A stretch of 64,000 nucleotides of DNA from Kribbella solani (GCF_014205295.1 NZ_JACHNF010000001.1:5270001-5334000); one strand, 5' to 3'. Counted from the first letter of the stretch, positions 15,854-25,440 are shown. Program-made: numbers and translations. Notes: generated by a model from the letters alone, not told the origin.

Positions 15854-16784
15854 TGGTGTCCGCCTTCTGGAGCAGGCGCCCGGCCGCGATGAAGATCGCG
15901 ATCACGATCATCATGATCACGGTTTCCGCGGACGCGTAGCCGAGTTTCAGGTTCTGGAAAGCGTTCTGGTAGATGTCCATCACCAGCACCCGGGTGGACG
16001 AACCCGGACCGCCCTGCGTCATCACGTAGACCAGATCGAACACCTGGAACGTACCGACGATCGACGTGATCAGTACGAAGAACTGAACCGGGCCGATCGC
16101 CGGCCAGGTGACGTTGACGAACTTCTGCCACCGGCCGGCGCCGTCCAGCTGCGCCGATTCGAGCAGATCCCGCGAGACGCCCTGCAACGCGGCCAGGTAG
16201 ATGATGATCTTGGTACCCAGGCCCTGCCAGATGCCGACCACCATCAGCGACGGCAACGCGGTCCCCGGGTCGGCCAGCCAGCGGTTCGGCGCGAAGCCGA
16301 ACAGGCTGAGGAACCCGTTCGCCAGGCCGGAACCCGGGTTGTAGATCCACAGCCAGATGGTGGCGACGGCGACCGTCGCGGTCACGGTCGGGATGTAGAA
16401 CGCGGTCCGGAAGAAGCCCAGGCCGCGGATCTTCTGGTTCAGGCCGATCGCGACCGCGAGCGAGATCGCCATCGAGATCGGGATCACCACGATCGCGTAC
16501 AGCACGGTGTGCCACAGCGACGCGAGGAAGTTCGGATCGCGGAACAGGTCGGTGTAGTTGGTGAAACCGACCCATTCGAACGAGTCGCCGAAGCTGTAGT
16601 CGGTCAGGCTGAGCACCAGCACCGCGATCACCGGGACGACGATGAAGATGCCGGAGTGCAGCAGCGCGGGCGTGAGCAGCGTCCAGCCGGCCCGGACCTG
16701 GCCGCGGATCAGCGTACGGTCGCCCTTGGCCGGCGCGATTTTGCCGGTGGACGCCGCCGCCGGACGTTCAAGAGTTGTACTCAT
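15846..16784 (-). CDS. Carbohydrate ABC transporter permease, MalF type
   Basis: 312 residues with six membrane helices and the EAA-type loop DLLESAQLDGAGRWQKFVNVTWPAIGP near residue 220. A Pro/Ala-rich cytoplasmic leader precedes the first helix (LHSGIFIVVPVIAVLVLSLTDYSF). The start overlaps the stop of the binding-protein gene by ATGA and the end overlaps the MalG gene, so the three are translationally coupled. It forms the heterodimeric channel of a CUT1 sugar importer with the downstream permease. Confidence 0.93.
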   Translation of the reverse strand: MSTTLERPAAASTGKIAPAKGDRTLIRGQVRAGWTLLTPALLHSGIFIVVPVIAVLVLSLTDYSFGDSFEWVGFTNYTDLFRDPNFLASLWHTVLYAIVVIPISMAISLAVAIGLNQKIRGLGFFRTAFYIPTVTATVAVATIWLWIYNPGSGLANGFLSLFGFAPNRWLADPGTALPSLMVVGIWQGLGTKIIIYLAALQGVSRDLLESAQLDGAGRWQKFVNVTWPAIGPVQFFVLITSIVGTFQVFDLVYVMTQGGPGSSTRVLVMDIYQNAFQNLKLGYASAETVIMMIVIAIFIAAGRLLQKADTND

Positions 16785-18076
16785 CGGGACTGTCCTGCCA
16801 GGTTGTGCAGCACTTTCGCCGGGTCCTTCTGTCCGAGGACGGCCTGGGTGAGCTGGATGTCGAAGTTGCCGCGCATCTCCAGCCAGTTGGCCGGCACTTC
16901 GTTCTCGTTGGCCGCGTACACCAGGCCGTCGGCGACGAACTGGCTGAGCGGATTCGACTTCGCCGCCGGTGAGTTGCCGGCGTCCTTGTAGGCCGGGACC
17001 TTCTTGTTCAGCTTGGCGATCGCGTCCAGCGTGGCCGGTTTGGTCAGGGTCTGGATGAACGACCAGGCGGCTTCCTTGTGCCGGCTGCGTGATCCGATCG
17101 AGGCCAGGTCACCACCGACGTACTCGATCTCCTTGCCGCTGTTGAAGCGGAAGAACTTCAGGTCGTCGCAGTTCTTCTGCCCGATGCCGTCGGCGGAGCA
17201 GTCCACACCACCGTTGACGATGCCCATCGCGGCCTCACCGGTCAGTACGAGCGGCTGCTGCGCCGCGTTCGTCTGCCCGTACGGCTGGACGTTGTTGATC
17301 ATCGACTTGATCCACAGCAGCGTGTCGAGGCCTGCCTTGTTGTCGAAGTTCGGTTCGCCCTTCACGTACAGCGGCGTGCCGGTCGAGGCGAGGAAGGTGA
17401 CGAACGACTGCCGGAATCCGGTCGCCGAGTTGAGGTCGAACCCGGTGCGGGTGATGTTGCCGCTCTTGTCCCGCTTGGTCAGTTTCTCCGCCGCGACCTT
17501 GATCTCGGCCAGCGACGCCGGCGGCTTGTCCGGGTCCAGGCCGGCCTCGATGAACGCGCTCTTGCGGAGCGCGACGGCGCGGGCGTCGGCGATCAGCGGG
17601 TACGCGTACAGCTTGCCGTCGTACGTGGCGGCCGGGATCAGCGCGGCCGTGCTCTTCTCCTTGATCACGTCCGGCGTCACGCCGTACTTGCCGAGGTCCT
17701 CGAAGATCCGCTTCGACGCGAACGGCTGGATCCAGCCGACCCCGGTGACCACCACGTCGTACGGGATGCCGGCCGCGATCGACGTGGACAGCTTCTCGTT
17801 CAGGTTCTTGTACGTCGCGAAGTCCGGCTCGACCTTCATCTTCGGATAGGTCTGCTGGAAGTCGTCCACAACCTTCTGGAACGCGTCCCGGCCCTTCGTA
17901 CTGGGCGGGAAGGACGGGATCAGGACCCGCAGCGTCCCGGTCGCCTCGGCCGGCGGTACGCCGTCGGTGTTCTTGTCGATCACCCCGTTGCCGCAACTGC
18001 CGACCAGCAGGCTGAGCGCAGCCGCCAGCACGGTCAGTCCCACACCATGTCTCACACCGCGTCTCACCGGTCTCAC
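16781..18076 (-). CDS. Extracellular sugar-binding lipoprotein of the ABC importer
   Basis: 431 residues from GTG at 18076, preferred because GGAGT lies 7 bases upstream. The N-terminus has a basic stretch, a hydrophobic core and the lipobox LLVGSC, so the protein is an exported lipoprotein. The body is a family 1 solute-binding protein (LRVLIPSFPPSTKGRDAFQKVVDDFQQTYP at the start; YDVVVTGVGWIQPFASKRIFEDLGKYG; later GEAAMGIVNGG and HKEAAWSFIQTLTKP). It captures an oligosaccharide or sugar for the two permeases. The divergent-type repeats upstream are probably bound by the DeoR-LacI regulator next door. Confidence 0.93.
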   Translation of the reverse strand: MRPVRRGVRHGVGLTVLAAALSLLVGSCGNGVIDKNTDGVPPAEATGTLRVLIPSFPPSTKGRDAFQKVVDDFQQTYPKMKVEPDFATYKNLNEKLSTSIAAGIPYDVVVTGVGWIQPFASKRIFEDLGKYGVTPDVIKEKSTAALIPAATYDGKLYAYPLIADARAVALRKSAFIEAGLDPDKPPASLAEIKVAAEKLTKRDKSGNITRTGFDLNSATGFRQSFVTFLASTGTPLYVKGEPNFDNKAGLDTLLWIKSMINNVQPYGQTNAAQQPLVLTGEAAMGIVNGGVDCSADGIGQKNCDDLKFFRFNSGKEIEYVGGDLASIGSRSRHKEAAWSFIQTLTKPATLDAIAKLNKKVPAYKDAGNSPAAKSNPLSQFVADGLVYAANENEVPANWLEMRGNFDIQLTQAVLGQKDPAKVLHNLAGQSR

Positions 18077-18179
18077 AGGGCAACTCCTTCGCTGACTGGT
18101 GCGCAGCCGGGCCGGTAGACCCACCCAAGTGCAGCGAAAGTATGGGAAAGGGCTTTCCTCGTCAATACCTCGGCGCTCG

Positions 18180-18199
18180 AATGATCACAATCGATCATT
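18180..18199. promoter_or_regulatory. Inverted repeat operator upstream of the sugar ABC operon
   Basis: AATGATC-6-GATCATT is a perfect inverted repeat between the regulator stop and the binding-protein start. The same TGATC/GATCA half-sites recur with a 4-base spacer at 19349-19362 before the regulator and the DUF624 gene, which suggests one regulator for all three units. Confidence 0.6.
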
Positions 18200-18223
18200 T
18201 ACGGAACGAGATCGATCAGAGTT

Positions 18224-19303
18224 CTATCCGACGGAAATCTCAGCGGGTGACTCTTCGACCGCGCCGCAGGAGGTCCGGATGTTCAGCGTGGGCAGCAGGC
18301 TCAGGTGCTGAATCGACGCGGGACCGCCCTGCAGTTTGCGGATCAGCAGGTCGCACGCGGTTTCACCGAGGGCGTACCGCGGCGGGCAGACCGCGGTCAG
18401 CGGAACGACGGCGAGCGCGGCGGTGACGTCGTTGTACGCGATCACGGCAAGGTCCTCCGGTACGCGCAGACCGAGCTCCATCGCGCGTTCGACCAGGCGG
18501 GCGCCATGCTCGTCGGAGTGGATCAGGACCGCGCGGCTGCCGAACGCCTCGCACTCGGCCAGAAACGCGTCCAGCTGGGCGACCGCGCCGGGGTCGTCGC
18601 CGCGCATCGGCAGGTCGACGGGCGACAGGAAGATCTCGACGCCAAGTGCCTTCGCGGCGGTCTCGATACCGCGGCGCAGCCAGTACGCGGTGACCGTGGC
18701 CTGCAGGTTGATCGCGATCCGGCGATGACCGAGGGCAGCGAAATGACGGAGGGCGAGCATCGCGCCGTACGCGTGGTCCGTACGCACGTGGTCGTATTCG
18801 CGCGCGACATGGGGGAAGCCGAACGCGCGCTCCATCAGCACCACCGGTACGTCGACGTCGTCCAGCCGGGAACCGATCCGGTCCGCGGCGCCGTCGCCGA
18901 GCGCGGTGCTGATCAGCAGGCCGCCGACGCCGATCCCGAGCACCTTGTCGATCCGTTCGAGCTCGGTGGTCGCGTCGTACCCGGACACGCCGAGCACCAG
19001 GCGCGTGTCGTACCGGGCGGCCATCGCCTCGGCGCCGCGGATCACGTCGGAGTAGTACGCGGCCGCGCTCGGTACGACGATGCCGATCGTCTGCCGGCTG
19101 CCCGGCGTACCCTGCTCGGCGCCGGCGGTACCGATCGCGCCGCCGTGCACCCGGCGGAGCAGGCCGGCCGAGTCCAGTTCGGCCAGGTCGCGGCGTACGG
19201 TGATCGCGGAGACGCCGAGCTCGGTGACCAGATCGGTCACCCGAAGCCGCCCGTGCCGCCGTAGGCTGCGCAGGATCAGCTCATGGCGCTCCTGTGCAAG
19301 CAT
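18224..19303 (-). CDS. DeoR-type HTH fused to a LacI-type sugar-binding domain (regulator)
   Basis: 359 residues. Residues 1-57 are a DeoR N-terminal domain (RHELILRSLRRHGRLRVTDLVTELGVSAITVRRDLAELDSAGLLRRVHGGA). Residues 70-345 are a periplasmic-binding-protein-like LacI/GalR effector domain (TIGIVVPSAAAYYSDVIRGAEAMA; VPVVLMERAF; FAALGHRRIAIN; VIAYNDVTAALAVVPLTAV). Classic DeoR proteins have a phosphosugar-isomerase-like C-terminus, so this is the hybrid type. It lies just upstream of the sugar importer and divergent from the DUF624 gene, and is the probable sugar-responsive repressor of both. Confidence 0.9.
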   Translation of the reverse strand: MLAQERHELILRSLRRHGRLRVTDLVTELGVSAITVRRDLAELDSAGLLRRVHGGAIGTAGAEQGTPGSRQTIGIVVPSAAAYYSDVIRGAEAMAARYDTRLVLGVSGYDATTELERIDKVLGIGVGGLLISTALGDGAADRIGSRLDDVDVPVVLMERAFGFPHVAREYDHVRTDHAYGAMLALRHFAALGHRRIAINLQATVTAYWLRRGIETAAKALGVEIFLSPVDLPMRGDDPGAVAQLDAFLAECEAFGSRAVLIHSDEHGARLVERAMELGLRVPEDLAVIAYNDVTAALAVVPLTAVCPPRYALGETACDLLIRKLQGGPASIQHLSLLPTLNIRTSCGAVEESPAEISVG

Positions 19304-19348
19304 GCGGTCCCCTGCCGTGTCGACTGATCCGGTTGTGTGATTGGTTCG

Positions 19349-19362
19349 TGATCATACGATCA
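19349..19362. promoter_or_regulatory. TGATC-4-GATCA operator in the divergent regulator/DUF624 promoter
   Basis: The inverted repeat TGATCATACGATCA sits between the divergent starts of the DeoR-LacI regulator (19303) and the DUF624 gene (19394). It shares half-sites with the repeat at 18180-18199. Autoregulation and control of the DUF624 gene are inferred. Confidence 0.55.
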
Positions 19363-19393
19363 AGGCACGCCCGTACGGAACGAGGAGGTGCCC

Positions 19394-20011
19394 GTGCCGA
19401 ACACCAGCCGGACGAACACGGTGCTGGCGAAGCTGTCGGTTGCCGGTGACCTGCTGATGCTGCAACTGGTGTTCCTGGTGATCAGCTTCGGCATCCTGAC
19501 CATGTTCCCGGCCGCGTTCGCGCTCCAGCGGGTGCTGCCGGATGCGATCAGCCAGGAGCGGCCGAAGCTGTTGCGGCGGTTCTTCCGGGAGTTCCGCTGG
19601 GCGATGAAGCGGTTCTGGCTGTCCGGGTTCGGTCTGTACGCCGGCGGGCTGATGCTGGCGTTCGGCATCTCGTTCTGGGCGTACGCCTCCGGGCCGATGC
19701 GAGTTGTCGCGCTGGCTGTACTGATACCGCTGGCCGGGATGGTCCTGGGGCTCTACTTGAGCGGTCTGGCCATCCTGCCGGACGCACCGGTGGAGTCGAC
19801 GCTCAAAACGCTCTTCCGGTCAGCCACTACGTTCCTGATGGGCAGACCGCTTCCGGTGGCTGGTGGAGTGGTCGTACTGCTCACCTGGTTCGCCCTGGCG
19901 TCGCAGCTGCCCACACTGCTGTTTGCCGGTTCCGGACTGGTGCCCGCACTCACGGCGTACGCGCTGGGACGGACGCGGCGCGAAAAAACTTCGGCGGACG
20001 TGTCAATCTGA
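19394..20011 (+). CDS. DUF624 / YesL-family membrane protein
   Basis: 205 residues from GTG at 19394, with AGGAGG 5 bases upstream. Five or six membrane segments are visible (LLMLQLVFLVISFGILTMFPAAFAL; WLSGFGLYAGGLMLAFGISF; VALAVLIPLAGMVLGLYLSGLAIL; VAGGVVVLLTWFALASQLPTLLF). The N-terminal half with FPAAFALQRVL and a basic loop (KLLRRFFREFRWAMKRFW) is the YesL/DUF624 pattern. These proteins are regularly found next to CUT1 sugar importers; an accessory role in that uptake is inferred. The shared operator half-sites support the link here. Confidence 0.85.
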   Translation: MPNTSRTNTVLAKLSVAGDLLMLQLVFLVISFGILTMFPAAFALQRVLPDAISQERPKLLRRFFREFRWAMKRFWLSGFGLYAGGLMLAFGISFWAYASGPMRVVALAVLIPLAGMVLGLYLSGLAILPDAPVESTLKTLFRSATTFLMGRPLPVAGGVVVLLTWFALASQLPTLLFAGSGLVPALTAYALGRTRREKTSADVSI

Positions 20012-20071
20012 GCTCTCCGAGTTCGACGTAGAGGTGTAAGGCCACTACGACGGACTGCAAGGAGAACCGGA

Positions 20072-21547
20072 ATGTACGCGACGACCGACACCCTGGCGAC
20101 CACGCCGGCCACGCAGGGCGGCCGCTCGCGCTGGCTGGCTCTCTACACGCTGTGCGCGGGCATGTTGATGATCGTGCTCGACGTGACCGTGGTGAACGTG
20201 GCCCTACCGGCCATTCAGGACGACCTCCACTTCACCAGCTCCTCCCTTGCCTGGGTGGTGAACGCGTACCTGATCGCATTCGGCGGCCTGCTCCTGCTGG
20301 CCGGCCGTCTGGGCGACCTGCTCGGCCGACGGAACGTCTTCACCGCCGGACTGATCGTTTTCACCGCCGCCTCCGTGCTGTGCGGGCTGGCGCGGACCCA
20401 GGAGCTGCTGGTGATCGCCCGGTTCATCCAGGGCGTCGGCGGTGCACTGACCTCCGCGGTCATCCTGGGCATGATCGTGACCCTGTTCCCCGAACCGCGC
20501 GAGCAGGCCAAGGCGATCGGCATGTACGCGTTCGTCGCATCGGCCGGTGGCTCGATCGGTCTGCTCGCCGGTGGCGTACTTACTCAGGCCATCAGCTGGC
20601 ACTGGATCTTCTTCGTCAACCTGCCGCTCGGCGTACTGACGACCGTACTGGCCGTCAAGTTGATCGAGAAGGACAAGGGCCTCGGACTGGCGCGCGGGAC
20701 CGACGTACCGGGTGCTGTGCTGATCACTGGTGCGCTGATGGTTGGTGTGTTCACCATCGTCAAGCCAGCCGCCGAGCTGGGCTGGACCGCGCCGCGTACG
20801 TTGCTGCTGGCTGCTGTGACGCTGGTGCTACTGGCCGGCTTCATCGTGCGAGAGGCCACTGCGGCCACACCGCTGGTGCCGCTGCGGATCTTCCGCTCCC
20901 GCACCCTGACCGGCGCCAACCTGATCCAGGCACTGTCCAGCTCCGGGATGTTCGGGATCTTCTTCCTCGGGTCGCTGTACCTGCAGCGCGTACTCGGCTA
21001 TGACGCACTGGAGATCGGACTGGCGTTCCTGCCGACCACACTGCTGATGGGGCTGCTCTCGGTTCGGTACTCCGAGAAGCTGGTGATGCGCTTCGGCCCG
21101 CGGCGCCCGCTGATCGCCGGCCTGTCGCTGATCGTGGTCGGACTGGCACTGTTCACGCAGGCACCGGTTGGTGGCAACTACTTCATCCACGTGTTGCCCG
21201 TACTGGCTCTGCTGGGTCTTGGTGGAGGTATCTGCTTCCCCGCGCTGATGGGACTGTCGATGGCTGATGTGAAGCCCGAGGACGCCGGTTTGGCATCCGG
21301 CCTGATCGGCACCATGGGCGAGGTAGGCGCCGCCCTCGGCCTCGCCATCCTGGCCACCCTCTCAGCCACCCACACCGCCGCCAGCCCCAAGTCCCCCCTC
21401 CAGGCACTAACGGACGGCTACCACTTCTCCTTCGCCATCGCAGCCCTCATCGTCGCCGCCTCAGTAGCCATCGCCCTCACCGTAATGCGCCCAAAGCCCC
21501 AACCCGAGCCAACCACCACCGAAGACCTCATCTGCGAAGCCGCCTAA
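20072..21547 (+). CDS. MFS drug exporter, DHA2 (EmrB/QacA) family
   Basis: 491 residues, 14 predicted membrane helices. Motif D1-like [14 protein letters not shown] is in helix 1, motif [12 protein letters not shown] follows helix 2, and a motif C-like [13 protein letters not shown] lies in helix 5. These define proton-driven multidrug exporters of the DHA2 group. AAGGAG precedes the ATG at 20072. No regulator is adjacent; it lies 60 bases after the DUF624 gene and may be read with it. The last 250 bases use almost only C-ending codons, unlike the rest of the gene. Substrate unknown. Confidence 0.92.
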   Translation: MYATTDTLATTPATQGGRSRWLALYTLCAGMLMIVLDVTVVNVALPAIQDDLHFTSSSLAWVVNAYLIAFGGLLLLAGRLGDLLGRRNVFTAGLIVFTAASVLCGLARTQELLVIARFIQGVGGALTSAVILGMIVTLFPEPREQAKAIGMYAFVASAGGSIGLLAGGVLTQAISWHWIFFVNLPLGVLTTVLAVKLIEKDKGLGLARGTDVPGAVLITGALMVGVFTIVKPAAELGWTAPRTLLLAAVTLVLLAGFIVREATAATPLVPLRIFRSRTLTGANLIQALSSSGMFGIFFLGSLYLQRVLGYDALEIGLAFLPTTLLMGLLSVRYSEKLVMRFGPRRPLIAGLSLIVVGLALFTQAPVGGNYFIHVLPVLALLGLGGGICFPALMGLSMADVKPEDAGLASGLIGTMGEVGAALGLAILATLSATHTAASPKSPLQALTDGYHFSFAIAALIVAASVAIALTVMRPKPQPEPTTTEDLICEAA

Positions 21548-21740
21548 CCCCGCACTACGACGAGGGGCCGCCGTCCACCTCGGACGCGCTCATGTTCCCC
21601 TCCCGGGGGGGGATGATCGCATGGGGTTGTCCACAGGGGGAGGGGATCGGGTTTCCGGGGTGGGGGTGGGATGGGGAAGGATATGGGGACTGGCCGGGAC
21701 AGAATGCTCGGTGGTTGTTGTCGGTAGAGGGGAACGGACA

Positions 21741-24290
21741 GTGGTGGTGCAGTCGATCGAGCAGCGGATCGCCGGCGAGCTGGAGGTCGGTGACAACCAG
21801 GTACGAGCGGCGGTGGCGTTGCTCGACGAGGGGTCGACGGTCCCGTTCATCGCGCGGTACCGCAAGGAAGTCACCGGGATGCTGGACGATGCCCAGCTCC
21901 GGACCATCGAGGAACGGCTGCGGTACCTGCGGGAGCTCGAGGAGCGCCGGCAGACCGTGCTGGACTCGATCGAGAGCCAGGGCAAGCTGGATGACGCGCT
22001 GAAGGCGCAGATCCTCGCCGCGGACACGAAGTCCCGGCTGGAGGACATCTACCTGCCGTACAAACCGAAGCGCCGGACCAAGGCGATGATCGCCCGCGAG
22101 AACGGTCTGGAACCGCTCGCCGACGGCCTGATGGCGGACCCGGACGTCGAGCCGTTCGCGGCCGCGGCGGTGTTCGTGAACGCCGAGGTGCCGGACCCGC
22201 AGGCCGCGCTGGACGGCGCCCGCGCGATCCTGGTCGAGCGGTTCGCCGAGGACGCCGACCTGATCGGTGAGCTGCGTGAGCGGCTCTGGTCACAGGGCCG
22301 GCTGGCGTCCGCGGTGCGCGAGGGCAAGGAGACCGACGGCGCGAAGTTCTCGGACTACTTCGACTTCGACGAGCCGTTCACCAAGATGCCGTCGCACCGG
22401 ATTCTCGCGCTGTTCCGCGGCGAGAAGGAGGACGTGCTGACGATCACCGTCGAGCCGCTGCCCGCGGGCGTGGAAGCCGACGGACCGACCGAGTACGAGT
22501 CGACCATCGCCCGCAAGGTCGGCATCGAGAACCAGGGCCGCGCCGCCGACAAGTGGCTGGTCGAGACGGTGCGCTGGGCGTGGCGTACGAAGATCCTGGT
22601 GCACCTCGGCATCGACCTGCGGATGCGGCTGCGCCAGGTCGCCGAGGACGAGGCGATCCGGGTCTTCGCGGCGAACCTGCGCGACCTGCTGCTGGCCGCG
22701 CCGGCCGGCACCCGCGCCACCATGGGCCTCGACCCGGGCTTCCGGACCGGCGTGAAGGTCGCCATCGTGGACGCGACCGGCAAGGTGGTCAACACCGGCG
22801 TCATCTACCCGCACGTCCCGCAGAACCAGTGGGACAAGTCGATCGCCACCCTGGCCGCGCTGGCGGCCGCGCACCACGTCGACCTGATTGCCATCGGCAA
22901 CGGTACGGCGTCGCGCGAGACCGACAAGCTGGCCGCGGAGCTGATCGCCAAACACCCGGAGCTGAAGCTGACCAAGGCGGTCGTGTCGGAGGCCGGAGCG
23001 TCCGTGTACTCGGCGTCCGCCTTCGCGTCCCAGGAGCTGCCCGGGATGGATGTTTCGCTGCGCGGCGCAGTCTCGATCGCACGCCGGCTGCAGGATCCGC
23101 TGGCCGAGCTGGTGAAGATCGACCCGAAGTCGATCGGCGTCGGTCAGTACCAGCACGACCTCCCGGAGAACTCGCTGTCCCGCTCCCTCGACGCGGTCGT
23201 CGAGGACTGCGTGAACGCGGTCGGCGTCGACCTGAACACCGCGTCCGCGCCGCTCCTCACCCGGGTCTCCGGAATCACGCCGGGCCTGGCCGACAACATC
23301 GTCCTGCACCGCGACCAGAACGGTCCGTTCAAGTCCCGTACGGCGCTGAAGGATGTCGCCCGGCTCGGCCCGAAGGCGTTCGAGCAGGCGGCCGGGTTCC
23401 TCCGGATTCCCGACGGTGACGACCCGCTGGACGCGTCGAGCGTGCACCCGGAGTCGTACCCGGTGGTCCGCCGGATCCTGGACGCGACCGGGTCGGACGT
23501 GAAGGCGCTGGTCGGCTCGGCCGAGCTGAAGCGGCTGAAGGCGGCGGACTTCGTCGACGACATGTTCGGCCTGCCGACCGTCACCGACATCCTGGCCGAG
23601 CTCGAGAAGCCGGGCCGCGACCCCCGCCCGGCCTTCAAGACCGCCGTCTTCGCCGAAGGCGTGGACAAGATCGCCGACCTGAAACCTGGGATGCGCCTGG
23701 AAGGCCAGGTCACGAACGTTGCCGCTTTCGGGGCGTTCATCGACATCGGCGTACACCAGGACGGGTTGGCGCACGTGTCAGCCTTGTCGAAGAACTACGT
23801 GAAGGACCCCCGCGAGGTGGTCAAGCCCGGCGACATCGTGACCGTGAAGGTCCTCGAGGTCGACATCCCCCGGAACCGCATCTCCCTGACCCTCCGAATG
23901 GAAGACGAGCCCAGCACCACCTCCGGCCGCCCCAACCAGGGCAACCGCTCCCAGTCCAACCGCCCCAACCGCGGCACCGACGCACGCGGCGCGGGCGGAC
24001 GCGGCGATGGACGCGGTGCCGACGGTCGCGGCGGCCGCGGGTCTGACGGCAACCGCGGCGCGGCTGGTCGCGGTGCCGACGGCAATCGTGGCGCGGGTGG
24101 CGGTACCGACGGCAATCGCGGCACGGGCGGACGCAGCTCCGACGGCGGCCGCGGCGGACGCGGCGGTTCAGGCGGCCGTGGTGGATCGGGCGGTCCGGGC
24201 GGACGCGGCTCCGGCGGCCAGTCCGACACCCCCATGGACGAAACCTCCCTCGCCGACGCCTTCCGCAAGGCAGGCTTCACCGTCCGCTAA
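21741..24290 (+). CDS. tex: Tex-family RNA-binding transcription accessory protein with Gly/Arg-rich tail
   Basis: 849 residues from GTG at 21741, behind GAGGGGA. The N-terminal Tex region ([23 protein letters not shown]), the YqgF-like RNase H fold ([23 protein letters not shown]), the double helix-hairpin-helix ([20 protein letters not shown]) and an S1 RNA-binding domain at about 649-720 ([24 protein letters not shown]) are all present in order. Residues about 725-835 form a Gly/Arg/Asn/Asp-rich tail of repeated GADGNRG and GGRG pieces, longer than in most Tex proteins. Tex acts on nascent RNA in transcription and stress tolerance. The tail is probably disordered and RNA binding. Confidence 0.95.
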   Translation: MVVQSIEQRIAGELEVGDNQVRAAVALLDEGSTVPFIARYRKEVTGMLDDAQLRTIEERLRYLRELEERRQTVLDSIESQGKLDDALKAQILAADTKSRLEDIYLPYKPKRRTKAMIARENGLEPLADGLMADPDVEPFAAAAVFVNAEVPDPQAALDGARAILVERFAEDADLIGELRERLWSQGRLASAVREGKETDGAKFSDYFDFDEPFTKMPSHRILALFRGEKEDVLTITVEPLPAGVEADGPTEYESTIARKVGIENQGRAADKWLVETVRWAWRTKILVHLGIDLRMRLRQVAEDEAIRVFAANLRDLLLAAPAGTRATMGLDPGFRTGVKVAIVDATGKVVNTGVIYPHVPQNQWDKSIATLAALAAAHHVDLIAIGNGTASRETDKLAAELIAKHPELKLTKAVVSEAGASVYSASAFASQELPGMDVSLRGAVSIARRLQDPLAELVKIDPKSIGVGQYQHDLPENSLSRSLDAVVEDCVNAVGVDLNTASAPLLTRVSGITPGLADNIVLHRDQNGPFKSRTALKDVARLGPKAFEQAAGFLRIPDGDDPLDASSVHPESYPVVRRILDATGSDVKALVGSAELKRLKAADFVDDMFGLPTVTDILAELEKPGRDPRPAFKTAVFAEGVDKIADLKPGMRLEGQVTNVAAFGAFIDIGVHQDGLAHVSALSKNYVKDPREVVKPGDIVTVKVLEVDIPRNRISLTLRMEDEPSTTSGRPNQGNRSQSNRPNRGTDARGAGGRGDGRGADGRGGRGSDGNRGAAGRGADGNRGAGGGTDGNRGTGGRSSDGGRGGRGGSGGRGGSGGPGGRGSGGQSDTPMDETSLADAFRKAGFTVR

Positions 24291-24300
24291 CTACACCCAG

Positions 24301-24332
24301 CCCGACGTCCCACCCACCACCGGGACGTCGGG
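24301..24332 (+). terminator. Terminator of the tex gene
   Basis: An 11-base perfect stem (CCCGACGTCCC and its complement) with a 10-base loop begins 11 bases after the tex stop codon. Confidence 0.75.
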
Positions 24333-24595
24333 CACCCCTCACCTCCAGGCCTACCAGCGCCGTACGCCCGCCTCCGCTCCGGCGCATCCGCGGAGACGTC
24401 GCGTACGCGTCAACTCAGTGCCCCACACCGGCAGCCGGCGCCAACCATTCACGCACCGCTCAGCACCCACCGGTACCAGCGGGTACTTCCGCTACGCATG
24501 CGCTTGCAGGCAAGGCGCGCCCCACTCGGCGGCCGCTGGTACGCGAAGCGCGCTTCCGCTCGGCGGCCGCGGGTGCGTACCTGAGGCCTGCTCCC
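24333..24595. other. Non-coding stretch with a repeated GCGGCCGC-rich word
   Basis: No gene is visible. Two imperfect direct copies of CTCGGCGGCCGC followed by a GGT(A/G)CG-like word lie around 24525 and 24560, and pieces of GGCGCGC recur. The stretch leads into the long inverted repeat at 24596-24691. Confidence 0.4.
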
Positions 24596-24691
24596 GTGCC
24601 ATTTGAGAGGTGAACCTCTCAAGGTGACTGTTCACCACCCGCATGCTGGTAGTGAACGGACAACGGCGCACGTTCACCTCTCAAATGGCAC
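24596..24691. repeat. 96-bp element bounded by 20-bp perfect inverted repeats
   Basis: GTGCCATTTGAGAGGTGAAC at 24596-24615 is repeated as its exact complement at 24672-24691. Inside the left arm a smaller inverted repeat (GAGAGG-TGAA-CCTCTC) can also fold. The unit contains no gene and lies just after the end of the metal-binding protein gene. It may be a miniature mobile element or a large transcript-end structure. Confidence 0.65.
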
Positions 24692-24707
24692 CGCGTGAAG
24701 GGCGCAT

Positions 24708-24947
24708 TCACACGGCGTGGGCAGGCGCGCTTCCGGGGGCTTTGAGGGTGTAGCCGGCGGCTTCTACTGCGGTTTGGATTTTGGTGGGGGTGATGGGGCG
24801 GTCGGTGGTGATGGTTAGTTTGCCGGTGGGTAGGTCGATGGCGATCGTGGTGATGCCGGGGACGGTTTGCAGCTCTTCGGTGATGAAGCGGACGCAGTGG
24901 GCGCAGGTCATGCCCAGTACGTGGAAGGTTTTCGTCTCGGTCGTCAT
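24708..24947 (-). CDS. CopZ-like heavy-metal-associated (HMA) protein
   Basis: 79 residues with the ferredoxin-like HMA fold and the metal motif GMTCAHC at residues 12-18. Size and motif match copper chaperones and single HMA domains. The Cys pair followed by His/Val-rich VRFITEELQTVPGI is also typical. It overlaps the stop of the NTF2-like gene by ATGA, so it is the second gene of a two-gene unit opposite a TetR regulator. No copper ATPase or CsoR gene is nearby, which is unusual for CopZ. Confidence 0.9.
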   Translation of the reverse strand: MTTETKTFHVLGMTCAHCVRFITEELQTVPGITTIAIDLPTGKLTITTDRPITPTKIQTAVEAAGYTLKAPGSAPAHAV

Positions 24948-25432
24948 GCCGTGCTCGGATCGGTGGGTTGGGGTTTTAGTTCGCGGGTGGACTGGGTGGT
25001 GTGGCGGAAGCGGTTGTCGGGGGTCAGTTCGCCGAAGAGGAAGACTTCGGTGGAGATGGTTCGGGTGTGCCGTAGTTCGGCGTGGATGGTGAAGTGGGCG
25101 GCCAGTTGATCGCCGGAGCGGAGGGCCTCGTGTACCTCGTACCGGCAGCCGGTGAGGTTTTTTCGGACCGGGTGTAGGTGGTCGATCAGGCGCTGGCGGT
25201 CGAGGGTGATGCCGTCGGCGATCTGGGTGATGCCGGGGGCGAAGTACCGGTCGACGACCGTGCCGGCGTCGCCGCCCGCGACCACCTCGCGGGTGAAGGA
25301 TTCGTAGAAGTCCGCGATGAACTCGGGTGCGGCGGCGTTGGGGTTGGTCGGCGTCCAGGCGCCCACTTCCGCGCCGGAACCGACCGTCGGCGGCGCCGCG
25401 GGTGCTGTCCGTGGAGGAGTTAATTTTGACAT
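24944..25432 (-). CDS. NTF2/SnoaL-like protein
   Basis: 162 residues. After a Pro/Ala-rich leader of about 30 residues comes an NTF2-like cone fold (FIADFYESFTREVVAGGDAGTVVDRYFAPGITQIADGITLDRQRLIDHLHPV; then CRYEVHEALRSGDQLAAHFTIHAEL). SnoaL-like proteins serve as small hydrolases, isomerases, cyclases or ligand carriers; nothing here selects one. The TTGAC-5-GTCAA operator overlaps its start codon, so the divergent TetR protein most likely represses it. The HMA gene follows in overlap. Confidence 0.8.
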   Translation of the reverse strand: MSKLTPPRTAPAAPPTVGSGAEVGAWTPTNPNAAAPEFIADFYESFTREVVAGGDAGTVVDRYFAPGITQIADGITLDRQRLIDHLHPVRKNLTGCRYEVHEALRSGDQLAAHFTIHAELRHTRTISTEVFLFGELTPDNRFRHTTQSTRELKPQPTDPSTA

Positions 25433-25440
25433 GTCGTCAA
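25426..25440. promoter_or_regulatory. Operator TTGAC-5-GTCAA overlapping the NTF2-like start codon
   Basis: TTGACATGTCGTCAA is an inverted repeat that covers the ATG of the leftward NTF2-like gene and lies 30 bases from the start of the divergent TetR gene. The whole intergenic gap is only 37 bases, so both promoters must overlap this site. Confidence 0.6.

Noticed and set aside
15705-16991. A 428-codon plus-strand frame
   Set aside because: It lies opposite the MalF-type permease and shows only charged low-complexity sequence.
21627-21635. DnaA-box-like TTGTCCACA upstream of tex
   Set aside because: It is a single box without clustering; another copy at 33038-33046 lies inside a kinase gene, so neither suggests an origin.
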